A DNA stretch of 64,000 nt, from the NCBI RefSeq assembly GCF_900114115.1, contig NZ_FORX01000009.1:62001-126000 (forward strand). Reading direction: 5' to 3'. Both the position numbers and the translations under genes were made by a program. This DNA comes from Desulfomicrobium apsheronum (GTDB taxonomy: Bacteria > Desulfobacterota > Desulfovibrionia > Desulfovibrionales > Desulfomicrobiaceae). The notes below the pieces were generated by a model. That model had not been told where the DNA came from, searched no databases, and was given only the letters and a program-made list of their open reading frames with translations. This document shows positions 37,220 through 46,755 of this stretch, one piece after another (the first letter of the stretch is position 1; each line of letters opens with the position of its first letter).

Positions 37220-40200
37220 CTAAGCCCCCTGCCTTGCCATCGCTTCGGTCATCCCTTGCAGGAGGGAATCGATATTGACAGGCTTGGCCACATGTCCGTT
37301 CATCCCGGCGGCCAGGAACTTCTCCTTGTCTCCCTCCATGGCGTAGGCCGTCAGGGCGATGATGGGGATGTCCTTCTTTGGGCCAAGGGTAGCGGATTCC
37401 CGGATTATGCGGGTCGCTTCGATTCCATCCATCACGGGCATCTGGATATCCATGAGGATACAGTCGAAGTCGTTATCGACCAGCAGTTCAAAGGTCTGCC
37501 TGCCGTTTTCGGCCAGGGTGACCTCGTGTCCGGCCTTTTCCAGCAGCTTTTGGGTTGGAATCCGGTTGGATGGATCGTCCTCGACCAGAAGCACGCGGAA
37601 TCCCGCGCCGGTTTTGATGGCGGCGGGTTCAACGGTTTTTGACGAATTTTCGCGGTCCATCTTGAAAGGCAGGACGACATGCACGCTCGTGCCTTCGCCA
37701 GGGGCACTCTCAATGCTGATCTCCCCTTCCATGAGCCCGACTAGCCGCTGCACGATGGACAGGCCAAGCCCCGCGCCCTGATAATTGCGGGTAAAGGAGT
37801 TTTCGACCTGCCGGAAGGGTTCGAAGATGTCGCCAAGCCTGTCCTGGGCGATGCCGATGCCTGTATCCCTGACGCAAAAACGCACGCTGTAGGTGCCGTC
37901 ATCCTTTGCGGGTAAAGCCTCGATGTCCACCACGACCCTGCCGCGCTCCGTGAACTTGAGGGCGTTGCCCACCAGATTGAAGAGCACTTGGCGCACTCGC
38001 ATCTCGTCCCCGACCAAAGCGGCCGGCATGCCCGGGGCAAGGTTGCAGTCCAGGGCCACGCCCTTGTTTCTGGCCGTGACAGCGAAAAGTCCGGACACGG
38101 AATCAATGATATCCTGGATCAAAAAAGGTGCCTTTCGGATTTCCATCTTGCCCGCCTCGACCCGGGAAAGATCCAAAATGTCCGAGAGGAGTCTGGTCAG
38201 GCGGTTGGCGGCACCTGTGGCCATTTGGACATAGGTGAGCTGTTCGGCATCAAGAGGCGTGGTTTCCATGAGTTGGAGCATACCCATGACCCCGTTGATC
38301 GGGGTGCGAATCTCATGACTCATGTTGGCCAGGAATTCGCTTTTGGCCTGGTTGGCGGTTTCTGCGGCGTTTTTGAGTTTGCGCAGGGCCTCTTCGGCCT
38401 CTTTTCTGCTGGTCAGGTCGATGTCCACGCAAAAGAGTTCAGCCTCGCCTCCCGCCTTCTCGACGATGGCATGGCTGGAAAAGACCAGCACCCGGGAGCC
38501 GTCCTTGCGCATGAGAGTCAGTTCGCTGGCGGGAGTGGGGACTTTTGTTACCGCCATGGAACGCATGGCTGCTTCGACGTCCTTGCGTACTTCAGGCGGG
38601 ATGATCAGGTCGGTCAGTTTTGCCCCTATCGCTTCGTCCGCGCTGTATCCATAAAGATTTTCCGAGGCCTGGTTCCAGTAGCGCGCGATGCCGTCCATCC
38701 CGTAACCTTGAACGGCGATTGCAGGGACCTGTTCAAAGAGTTTGCGAAACCGGGATTCGCTCTCCCGGAGTTCCCGTGTCCTCATTTTCACCTGCCTACG
38801 CAACGTCCACGACCAAAGAAAAAATCCGAGCAGAAGGATAAGCAGCGGCACAAGGACCATGGCGAGAATGCGCAGGATGGCGCCGAATGAAGGGGCTTGT
38901 TCTTCGTACACGCCCATCCATTTTTCGTGGAGGCGACGGTATTCGCCGGAGTCCTTCAGAACCCGCAGCCCCTCGCTGAACTGCGCCAGAAGCGCCGCAT
39001 GGCCATTAGGCGCGGCATAGCAATAATCCAAGGCAAAAAAGGAATTTTGACTCAGCGCCAGATTTGTCAACCCAAGTGCCTTGATGATGTGCAGTGCGAT
39101 GATGCGGGGGCCCAGTGCGCAGTCATATTTCCCCTCGGACAACTCCCGCAGCATGTCTTCCTGGGTCTCCACCGTGGCTATCCGAGACTCCAGGCCTTTT
39201 TCCAGAAGATACTCGTGGCTGACGTCTCCTTTCTGGACAGCGATGCGCTTGTCTTTGAGATCACTGAGCGAAACCGGCGCATCAATTTCCCCACGTCGCG
39301 TCACGACTACATAGTTATTCACCGAGTGAGGCGAGGTGAAATCGAATTTACGATCTCGTTCCACAGAATAGAACATGCCTTGAACAGCGTCGATTTCCCC
39401 TCGTTCCAGATCGTGCAGCACATCAGTCCAAGGCCCGAGTCGAATTTCGATATCAAGCCCCATCTCCCTGGCAATCATCCGGGTAAGCTCGACATTGAAA
39501 CCGGCTGGATTTCCCTTTTCGTCCAGGTACTCGAACGGAGGATACTGATGATCACCGCCCACGATGATACGGCGGTCCTTCGGCAATTCAAGGGCGGCGA
39601 ACCAGCGTGAATGAAGACGACGGTAGGTCCCGTCGGCGATGACTATGGCGAGCCCTTCGTTCAGCAGGGCCAGCATGCGGCTGTCGCCTTTCTTGACGGC
39701 GAAACAGAAATCCTGCCTGAAATCCTCGATGGAATTATCGACAATCTCCAGATTCCCAAGTCCGGTTTGAGGGATGAGGCGCAAGGCCACGAGTCGTTGC
39801 ACGACCACGGCGTCGTGATGCCCCCGTGACAGTTCGTGCAGGGCTTGTTCAAAGGATGGCGTGGTTTGAATCTTTATCCCGCGCTCTTCTCGCCGCAGGA
39901 ATTCCTCGGCGTTGTCGCCCTGCATGACAGCCACGCGCCGCCCCTTCAGATCGGCCAAATTCCGGATATCTTCCGTCCCGGAACGCACCACGATGGCCCC
40001 GTGCAACGACATGTAGGGCACGGTGAAATCAAAGTCTTCCTCACGCTCGGGCGTGCGGCCAACCAACGGCAGGACCTGCACATCCCCCTTGTCCAACCAG
40101 CCTTTGACTTCATTCCAGGGACCCGTACGGAAGGTGACATCGCGCCCCATGACCGCAAGGGCGGCCCGCATAAGTTCCACGGAAAAACCGTCTGCACGGC

Positions 40201-40414
40201 CCACGTCGTCAACAATGGAAAAAGGCGGATAATCGATCTCGGCGGCCGAGACGACCGGTGGCATCGGCTTGGATGCCTCGACGGTTCGCGGGACTTGCAG
40301 GACGAAGATGAACAGCATGAACGCGATCAGTGCAGCGATGTGCCGCCCCGGTCCGGTCGCATGCATGACCGAATATTTCCAGTCGTCGGATGCAAAAAGG
40401 ATTTGTGCGCTCAT
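37220..40414 (-). CDS. Hybrid sensor histidine kinase with two periplasmic solute-binding domains
   Basis: The 1064-residue sensor has a signal/anchor segment, two tandem SBP_bac_3-like (periplasmic amino-acid-binding) domains (first from AAEIDYPPFSIVDD; second from VGGDHQYPPFEYLD), and a membrane helix near residue 525-550. These are followed by a PAS domain, HisKA with NMSHEIRTPINGVMGML, HATPase (GLGLSIVQRLVGLMEG) and a receiver with phospho-acceptor DCILMDIQMP. There is no Hpt or output domain, so it should signal through a phosphorelay. ATG 40414 is preferred to an upstream GTG (40429). It is divergent from a paralogous kinase at 40794. Confidence 0.9.
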   Translation of the reverse strand: MSAQILFASDDWKYSVMHATGPGRHIAALIAFMLFIFVLQVPRTVEASKPMPPVVSAAEIDYPPFSIVDDVGRADGFSVELMRAALAVMGRDVTFRTGPWNEVKGWLDKGDVQVLPLVGRTPEREEDFDFTVPYMSLHGAIVVRSGTEDIRNLADLKGRRVAVMQGDNAEEFLRREERGIKIQTTPSFEQALHELSRGHHDAVVVQRLVALRLIPQTGLGNLEIVDNSIEDFRQDFCFAVKKGDSRMLALLNEGLAIVIADGTYRRLHSRWFAALELPKDRRIIVGGDHQYPPFEYLDEKGNPAGFNVELTRMIAREMGLDIEIRLGPWTDVLHDLERGEIDAVQGMFYSVERDRKFDFTSPHSVNNYVVVTRRGEIDAPVSLSDLKDKRIAVQKGDVSHEYLLEKGLESRIATVETQEDMLRELSEGKYDCALGPRIIALHIIKALGLTNLALSQNSFFALDYCYAAPNGHAALLAQFSEGLRVLKDSGEYRRLHEKWMGVYEEQAPSFGAILRILAMVLVPLLILLLGFFLWSWTLRRQVKMRTRELRESESRFRKLFEQVPAIAVQGYGMDGIARYWNQASENLYGYSADEAIGAKLTDLIIPPEVRKDVEAAMRSMAVTKVPTPASELTLMRKDGSRVLVFSSHAIVEKAGGEAELFCVDIDLTSRKEAEEALRKLKNAAETANQAKSEFLANMSHEIRTPINGVMGMLQLMETTPLDAEQLTYVQMATGAANRLTRLLSDILDLSRVEAGKMEIRKAPFLIQDIIDSVSGLFAVTARNKGVALDCNLAPGMPAALVGDEMRVRQVLFNLVGNALKFTERGRVVVDIEALPAKDDGTYSVRFCVRDTGIGIAQDRLGDIFEPFRQVENSFTRNYQGAGLGLSIVQRLVGLMEGEISIESAPGEGTSVHVVLPFKMDRENSSKTVEPAAIKTGAGFRVLLVEDDPSNRIPTQKLLEKAGHEVTLAENGRQTFELLVDNDFDCILMDIQMPVMDGIEATRIIRESATLGPKKDIPIIALTAYAMEGDKEKFLAAGMNGHVAKPVNIDSLLQGMTEAMARQGA
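37496..37630. repeat. Arm 1 of a long inverted repeat shared by two kinase genes
   Basis: 135 nt spanning the start of the receiver domain. Its reverse complement matches 43044-43178 with only three differences by eye. Similarity continues more weakly on both sides. It reflects recent duplication or gene conversion between the two kinase genes. Confidence 0.9.
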
Positions 40415-40429
40415 GTTTTTTCGGAACAC

Positions 40430-40793
40430 CTTGGGATATCAGTCTTCATGACCAGACGCCCTTTTGGACTACATCCATGAAAATCTCAAGGCATACGGAA
40501 AAAATTGGCTTGAGTTTGACTATATTTGATTCAAAATTTCTGGGTAGATCTTGAATCATACATTTTGCACGATTGAAAATACGCGCTCATCTCCATCGCC
40601 AATCGTTCCTTCGGGCGACCCAGTTTCAAATTTCCCCTTTCGCGAGCGCAGAAGGTAGGTTACATGTTTCAACATGCCACAGAGCCGCCATGACGACCGG
40701 TTCAAGACAAGGCCCTTGATGCGGGGACCCGCTATTTCAGACGGCACGCATCACAAACCCCGTCATGCGTCGCCGCACGTATCCGGAGGCCCC
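40430..40793. promoter_or_regulatory. Divergent promoter region between the two hybrid kinases
   Basis: No gene is seen. The region includes a perfect inverted repeat TGATTCAA (40527-40534) and TTGAATCA (40551-40558) with a 16-nt spacer, in AT-rich DNA, which may be an operator serving both divergent genes. No confident -35/-10 pair was found. Confidence 0.45.
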
Positions 40794-43502
40794 ATGTTCG
40801 CTCGCCTGTTGCATGGTTCGATCAAAAAAAAGCTCGCCATCCTCTTTCTGATGGCGGCGCTCCCTGCCATCCTCATCATCGTCATTGCCGGACTGGACAA
40901 CCATCGGCGGGCGGTGTCCGACGCCGAACGGCAGTTGCAGACTTTTTCCCGCCACATGGCGGAAACGCAGACACAAATCACCCTTGCCACCAAGGCGCTC
41001 CTTGAAGGCCTGGCCATGTTGCCCGAAGTGCGCCAGGGCGACGTCGAGGCATGCAACCGTCTCTTCGCCAACCTGCTCAAAATAAATCCGGATTACGCGG
41101 CCCTCCATCTGGTGAATCCACACGGAAATCTTGTCGCGTCCGGCAGCGCTCGAAAACCAGCGAACTTCGCCCACACGAGGCATTTCAGGGAAGCCGTCGC
41201 CACAAAGGCCTTCGCCACCGGCGAATATCTCCTGGGCGTGACCCTGCACGTTCCCGTCTTCACCTTCGGGTATCCCGTCCTGAACGACCGGAATGAAATT
41301 GCGGGCGTCCTGCTGACCAGTATCCGGCTTGACAGCTATGGAGAATTGTTCAGGCATACCCCTTTTCCGGACAGTTCCTTCGTCGGCGTCTGCGACAGGA
41401 ACGGACTGCGCCTCTTCCGCTACCCCGAAAACTCCGCCATGATTCTCGGGGACCCGATCAAGCAAAAGGTCTTCGAACATGCCATGTCCGGGCCTTCCGA
41501 AGGGCTGCTCCAGGAAGAAAGCACGGACGGGGTCGAGCGCATCGTCGCATTCCAAAAACTGAGCCTGACCGCAGACAGCCCCCCCTACATGTACTTCTTT
41601 GTCGGCGCGCCCAGCACCATGTTCTACGCCGACGCAAAGAGCGGAATGCTGCGCGATTTCGTGATCCTCTTTTTGACCATCGGACTGACCATGCTGAGCG
41701 GCTGGTTTCTTGGAGGCAGAACGGTTGGCATGCGGCTTGAGGAGTTGGCCGGGGCGGCGAAACGGATCGGCGAGGGAGATCTCTCGGTCAGGGTGACCCC
41801 CGCGCCCGAAATCACCGAGGTGGACGTCCTGGCCCAGGCGTTCAACAACATGGCCGAATCACTGACGCAGGATATCGCCAGGCGCACGCGGGCCGAAAAG
41901 GCCCTGGCTGAAAGCGAGTTCCGGTTTCGCAAACTCTTTGAACAGATCCCCTCCATCGCCGTGCAAGGTTACGGGATGGACGGCCGGACGCGCTACTGGA
42001 ACCAGGCCTCGCAAAATCTTTACGGATACAGCGCAAGCGAAGCGATCGGCGTAAAACTGACCGACCTGATCATCCCGCCCGAAATACGCGGGTACGTCGA
42101 GGCCGACATGCGGTCCATGGCTGAAACAAAAATCCCCATTCCCGCCAGTGAACTGACTCTCATGCGCAAGGACGGCTCACGGGTGCTGGTCTTTTCAAGC
42201 CACGCCATCGTTACCAACGCGGGAGGCGAGGCCGAACTCTTTTGCGTGGACGTCGACCTGACCAGCAGAAAAGAAGCTGAAGAGGCCCTACTCAGGCTCA
42301 AGGAGGCCGCAGAGGCCGCCAACCAGGCCAAAAGCGAATTTCTGGCCAACATGAGTCACGAAATCCGAACCCCCATAAACGGCGTCATGGGCATGCTCCA
42401 ACTCCTCGAAACGACCACGCTCGATGCCGAGCAAACCCGCTACGTGCACATGGCCGCCGAAGCCGCGAACCGGCTGACCAGACTTCTCACGGACATCCTC
42501 GATCTCTCCAGGGTGGAGGCAGGCAAGATGGAGGTTCGAAAGGCCGCGTTCCAGATCCGGGACATCATCGATTCCGTGGCCGGTCTTTTCGCCGTCACGG
42601 CCAGGAACAAAGGAGTGGCGCTGGAATGCAGTCTGGACCCGACCATGCCCGCCACTCTGATCGGGGACGAGATGCGGGTGCGCCAGGTGCTTTTCAACCT
42701 GGTGGGCAACGCCCTCAAATTTACCGACAGAGGCACGGTAGGCATGGAGATCACGACCCTGCCGCCACGCACGGATGACGACATCCGCGTCCGTTTCCAA
42801 GTCACGGATACGGGCATCGGCATCCCCGAAGACAGGCTTTCCGCCATCTTCGAGCCGTTCAGGCAGGTCGAGAACTCCTACACCCGCAATTATCAGGGGG
42901 CAGGCCTTGGCCTGTCCATCGTGCATCGACTGGTCGGCCTCATGGACGGAGAGATCAGCATCGAGAGCACCCCGGGCACGGGTACGACGGTGCATGTCGT
43001 CCTGCCCTTCAAGATGGACCGCGAAAACTCAGCACAAATAGTTGAGCCCGCCGCCATCAAAACCGGCGCGGGATTCCGCGTGCTTCTGGTCGAGGACGAT
43101 CCATCCAACCGGATTCCCACCCAAAAGCTGCTGGAAAAGGCCGGACACGAGGTGACCCTGGCCGAAAACGGCAGGCAGGCCCTTGAACTGCTGGCTGAAA
43201 ACGACTTCGACTGCATCCTCATGGACATCCAGATGCCCGTCATGAGTGGCGTGGAGGCGACGCGCATCATTCGCGGCTCGGACACCCTCGGCCCGAAAAA
43301 GGACATCCCCATCATCGCCCTGACCGCCTATGCCATGGACAAGGAAAGGGACGCGTTCCTGGCCGCCGGAATGAACGCATATGTCGCCAAGCCGGCGACC
43401 CTCGAAGATATGACCAGGGCCATGCGGGATGCCCTGGGCGTGGGGACCTCCGACGACAAGGCGTTCGTACAAGATCCGCGCACCACTTTTGATTTGCCCT
43501 GA
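40794..43502 (+). CDS. Hybrid sensor histidine kinase with dCache-like sensor and HAMP
   Basis: The 902 residues start at ATG 40794, which has GGAGG 4 nt upstream; the frame is open further up but without a ribosome binding site. Order: membrane helix (about 15-35), an extracytoplasmic Cache-like sensor to about 285, a second helix, HAMP, PAS (FRKLFEQIPSIAVQGYG), HisKA with NMSHEIRTPINGVMGML, HATPase and a receiver with DCILMDIQMP. From PAS to the C-terminus it is very similar to the divergent kinase at 37220-40414, while the sensor is unrelated. The same downstream partner is likely. Confidence 0.9.
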   Translation: MFARLLHGSIKKKLAILFLMAALPAILIIVIAGLDNHRRAVSDAERQLQTFSRHMAETQTQITLATKALLEGLAMLPEVRQGDVEACNRLFANLLKINPDYAALHLVNPHGNLVASGSARKPANFAHTRHFREAVATKAFATGEYLLGVTLHVPVFTFGYPVLNDRNEIAGVLLTSIRLDSYGELFRHTPFPDSSFVGVCDRNGLRLFRYPENSAMILGDPIKQKVFEHAMSGPSEGLLQEESTDGVERIVAFQKLSLTADSPPYMYFFVGAPSTMFYADAKSGMLRDFVILFLTIGLTMLSGWFLGGRTVGMRLEELAGAAKRIGEGDLSVRVTPAPEITEVDVLAQAFNNMAESLTQDIARRTRAEKALAESEFRFRKLFEQIPSIAVQGYGMDGRTRYWNQASQNLYGYSASEAIGVKLTDLIIPPEIRGYVEADMRSMAETKIPIPASELTLMRKDGSRVLVFSSHAIVTNAGGEAELFCVDVDLTSRKEAEEALLRLKEAAEAANQAKSEFLANMSHEIRTPINGVMGMLQLLETTTLDAEQTRYVHMAAEAANRLTRLLTDILDLSRVEAGKMEVRKAAFQIRDIIDSVAGLFAVTARNKGVALECSLDPTMPATLIGDEMRVRQVLFNLVGNALKFTDRGTVGMEITTLPPRTDDDIRVRFQVTDTGIGIPEDRLSAIFEPFRQVENSYTRNYQGAGLGLSIVHRLVGLMDGEISIESTPGTGTTVHVVLPFKMDRENSAQIVEPAAIKTGAGFRVLLVEDDPSNRIPTQKLLEKAGHEVTLAENGRQALELLAENDFDCILMDIQMPVMSGVEATRIIRGSDTLGPKKDIPIIALTAYAMDKERDAFLAAGMNAYVAKPATLEDMTRAMRDALGVGTSDDKAFVQDPRTTFDLP
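43044..43178. repeat. Arm 2 of a long inverted repeat shared by two kinase genes
   Basis: Matches the reverse complement of 37496-37630 over 135 nt with three differences by eye, two of them synonymous third-position changes in the receiver coding region. Confidence 0.9.
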
Positions 43503-43517
43503 GCGGGCTTCAATCCT

Positions 43518-46500
43518 ATGAAGCGCCCCATGTCGAAAAAAATCTTCACCACCCTGCGTTCACGGGCCGTCGTCGCGCTCACCGCGATCTTTCTGGCCAT
43601 GGGCCTTGGCTGCGTACTCATCGTGGGACTGATCATCACCGACCGGCTGGATTCCTTTGAACGCGACCTGGCCGCGGCCAATGTGCGCCGTGCGCGCAAC
43701 TCGCTGCAACAGGACATGCAACGCATCGACAACCTGCTCAAAGACTGGGCGTGGTGGGATGACACCTACGAATTCATGTTCACGGTCTCGGACGACTATG
43801 CGCAAAGCAACATCACCCAGGACGTGTTCATCAATCAAAATCTGAGCGCCATAGTGTTCGTGACCGACAAAGGGGAGATCCTGAGCGCCTCGCGAATGTC
43901 CGACGATGAAAAGACGCTCGGCGTGCCCAGCGAAGCGCTGCTCAATTATGTCAGAAGAACGGGGCTGGCCTATCCCCCCGAAGACCTCTTCAGCGGCAGC
44001 CCCGCTCTGGTGAACATCGACGGATCGTTGTGGATCGCGGCAAGCCGCGCGGTGCTGACATCCCTGCAGACCGGACCGGCGCGCGGGCGGCTGTGGATGA
44101 TCCAGCAGATCGACGAGGCCTACGTCGAGAGACTCACCGAGCGCACGGAACTGGCACTGCAGATTCACGTCGCCGAACAGGAAAAGCTGCCTCGAGCCAT
44201 GCTTGCGCTGCACACCGCTCCCCCGGCCACGGGCGAGCCCCTCGTCGTTCCCGAGCGCGACCTCATCTGGAGTGCCCTGCTTCTTTCCGACGCGGCGGGC
44301 GGCACGCCCATAGCCATCATTGCCAACGCTCCCCGGGAACTCTCGGCCCTGGCTCGCGCGACAATGAAAACCAGCCTCGCGGTAGTCATCGTGTTCGGCT
44401 TCGTCGGTTTCTTCAGCGGCTTCGCCTTTCTCGAAAAGAGCATCCTGTCCAGACTGTCGCTCCTTAGCGCGCGCGTCAGAAAGGATGCCCCGGACGCACA
44501 GTTTTGCAAGCTGGATCAGCACTGCGACGAAATCGACCAGCTCTCCAGCCTGGTGGACACGGCCTTTGAATCCATCCTTGAGAACGAGCGCTTTCTCAAG
44601 GAAATCCTGGGCGCGATCAAGGTCGGCGTCATGCTCATCCGCAAGGAAGACAGGCTCATCGTCAGCGCCAACCCATACGCGAGCGCCCTGGCCGGACGGC
44701 CCGAAAAAGACATCGTGGGCAAGGTCTGCCACCAGTTCACCTGCGGCGCTGAAGTCGGAAAATGCCCGGTCTGCGATCTCGGGCAAAACCTCGACAACTA
44801 CAAATGCGAATTTCTCGGCAAAGACGGCGAGCGGATTGATATCCTCAAATCCGTGACCATCATCATGCGAAATGACCAGGAATATCTGCTCGAAACATTC
44901 TGGGACATCCGCGAAATCGAACGCACACGGCGTCTCCTGGAAGAATCCGAGGAACGTTACCGGGCGATGTTCATGAACACCGGCACGCCGGGAATCCTCA
45001 TCAACGAGGACACGTCCATCGCCGTCGCCAACACGGAATTCCTCCATCTTGCAGGGCTCACACAGGATGACATGCGCCAAAGCCCGCCCTGGACACGCTT
45101 CTTCCATCCGGATGATACGCAAAGGATGCTCCGCTACCACACGCTGCGGCGCCAGGACGACAATACCGCCCCGCGCACCTACGAGTCGCGCCTGGTGGAC
45201 TCCTCGGGAGGCCTGCGCCATGTCCAGCTCACCGTGGCCATGATCCCCCGCTCCCAGCAGTCCATCGCCTTCCTGCTCGACATTACCGACATCAAGAGAG
45301 CCGAAGGAAAACTGCATGAGCTCGCCTACACCGATGCCCTGACCGGCCTGCCCAACCGCCTCTCCGCCCTGGACAGGCTGACCCGGACCCTGACGCACCT
45401 CGACTCGAAAAACTCCAGCTTGGGCGTTTTCCTGCTCGATCTCGATGATTTCAAGATCATCAACGACTCCTGGGGCCACGCCGCCGGGGATGTCGTCCTC
45501 ATGGAGGTAGGGCAACGCCTGCTCTCCGTTCTTGATTCCTCGGAAATGCTGGCCCGCCTCGGCGGTGACGAATTTATCGTCGTGTCCGGCATCGGGGCCG
45601 ACGAAAGTGAGTATTCGGGACTGGCGCAAAAGCTCATCGACACCTTCAGCAGCCCCTTTGAACTGGAAGGCTCCGAAACCTTTCTCGGAGTCAGCGTGGG
45701 CGTGGCCGTCTTTCCCAGGGACGGCGACACGGCAGGACAGCTGGTGCGCTGCGCGGACTTGGCCATGTATCAGTCCAAATCCTTCGGCAAGAACATGTTC
45801 CACTTCCATTCCCCGGAATTGACCCTGAAGGCCCAGCGTCGCGTGGAGATCGAACGGGAGCTGCGTCTGGCCCTCGACGCGGGAGAGATCGAGGCCTTCT
45901 TCCAGCCGGTCATCGACCTCGACACCCAAAAAATCGTCGGAGCCGAAGCCCTGGCGCGTTGGCGCAAATCGGACGGCACTCTCGTCTCCCCGGTGGATTT
46001 CATACCCGTGGCGGAACAGACAAACCTCATCACCGACATCGACTTCAGCATTCTCTCCCAGGCCTGTCATCAGGCCAAAAGCTGGGACGAGGATGGGTGG
46101 GGCAGGTTGCGCATCTCCTGCAACATCTCCGCACGGCATTTCCAGCGCGGCAACCTGCCAAGGGAAGTGCAGCGGGTCCTTGAAGCAAGCAAGCTGCCCC
46201 CGGAACAACTGACCCTTGAAGTCACCGAAACCGTGTACATGGAAAACATGGACCAGGTGCGCGACATCCTTGAAACCATTGACAAAATGGGCGTAATGAG
46301 CGCTCTTGACGACTTCGGAACCGGCTATTCGTCCCTGTCGTACGTGCGTTCACTCTCCTTTGACGTTCTCAAGATCGACAAGTCCTTCGTGAAAAACCTG
46401 CCCGAAGCATCGGCGCTGGCGCTCATTCGCGCCATGCTCGGCATCGCCATCAGCCTGGAGATAACCCCCCTGGCCGAAGGCATCGAAACCCCTGAACAGC

Positions 46501-46610
46501 TCTTGCTGCTCAGATCACTTGGATGCAGGCTTGGACAGGGATATCTGTTTTCGCCTCCGGTGACCGCCGCGCAGTTCGAAGAGTTGCTCAAAAAACAGAA
46601 TATAGAGTGA
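43518..46610 (+). CDS. CHASE4-PAS-PAS-GGDEF-EAL cyclic di-GMP turnover protein
   Basis: Membrane protein of 1030 residues: helix at about 15-40, a periplasmic CHASE4-like sensor (RIDNLLKDWAWWDDTYEF), a second helix near 290, then a PAS-like region containing a cysteine cluster (VCHQFTCGAEVGKCPVC, about 403-419) and a second PAS. The GGDEF domain keeps ARLGGDEFIVV (about 680), and the EAL domain keeps AEALARW (about 810) and DDFGTGYSSLSY. Both catalytic signatures are intact, so it may make and degrade cyclic di-GMP. It lies 15 nt after the hybrid kinase gene and is probably co-transcribed. Confidence 0.9.
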   Translation: MKRPMSKKIFTTLRSRAVVALTAIFLAMGLGCVLIVGLIITDRLDSFERDLAAANVRRARNSLQQDMQRIDNLLKDWAWWDDTYEFMFTVSDDYAQSNITQDVFINQNLSAIVFVTDKGEILSASRMSDDEKTLGVPSEALLNYVRRTGLAYPPEDLFSGSPALVNIDGSLWIAASRAVLTSLQTGPARGRLWMIQQIDEAYVERLTERTELALQIHVAEQEKLPRAMLALHTAPPATGEPLVVPERDLIWSALLLSDAAGGTPIAIIANAPRELSALARATMKTSLAVVIVFGFVGFFSGFAFLEKSILSRLSLLSARVRKDAPDAQFCKLDQHCDEIDQLSSLVDTAFESILENERFLKEILGAIKVGVMLIRKEDRLIVSANPYASALAGRPEKDIVGKVCHQFTCGAEVGKCPVCDLGQNLDNYKCEFLGKDGERIDILKSVTIIMRNDQEYLLETFWDIREIERTRRLLEESEERYRAMFMNTGTPGILINEDTSIAVANTEFLHLAGLTQDDMRQSPPWTRFFHPDDTQRMLRYHTLRRQDDNTAPRTYESRLVDSSGGLRHVQLTVAMIPRSQQSIAFLLDITDIKRAEGKLHELAYTDALTGLPNRLSALDRLTRTLTHLDSKNSSLGVFLLDLDDFKIINDSWGHAAGDVVLMEVGQRLLSVLDSSEMLARLGGDEFIVVSGIGADESEYSGLAQKLIDTFSSPFELEGSETFLGVSVGVAVFPRDGDTAGQLVRCADLAMYQSKSFGKNMFHFHSPELTLKAQRRVEIERELRLALDAGEIEAFFQPVIDLDTQKIVGAEALARWRKSDGTLVSPVDFIPVAEQTNLITDIDFSILSQACHQAKSWDEDGWGRLRISCNISARHFQRGNLPREVQRVLEASKLPPEQLTLEVTETVYMENMDQVRDILETIDKMGVMSALDDFGTGYSSLSYVRSLSFDVLKIDKSFVKNLPEASALALIRAMLGIAISLEITPLAEGIETPEQLLLLRSLGCRLGQGYLFSPPVTAAQFEELLKKQNIE

Positions 46611-46668
46611 TCGCGGCAATGCGTGGAAATATTTTTCAAGGATCGGGCTGAAATAATGCGTGCATTTT

Positions 46669-46697
46669 TTGACGCCAAGGGCTGAATTGGATAGATA
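46669..46697 (+). promoter_or_regulatory. Possible promoter of the bd-like oxidase genes
   Basis: TTGACG (46669-46674) with a 17-nt spacer and TAGATA (46692-46697), in the 145-nt gap before the membrane oxidase-like operon. The -35 is good (5 of 6) and the -10 poor. Confidence 0.3.
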
Positions 46698-46755
46698 AAA
46701 TTTTAGCGAAAACACGTTTTCCGGCAAGCAGCACACCCAAAAAACGGAGAAATTC

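Noticed and set aside
43560-46208. 882-codon minus-strand open frame opposite the GGDEF-EAL gene
   Set aside because: Shadow of the coding strand, whose GGDEF and EAL motifs are intact.
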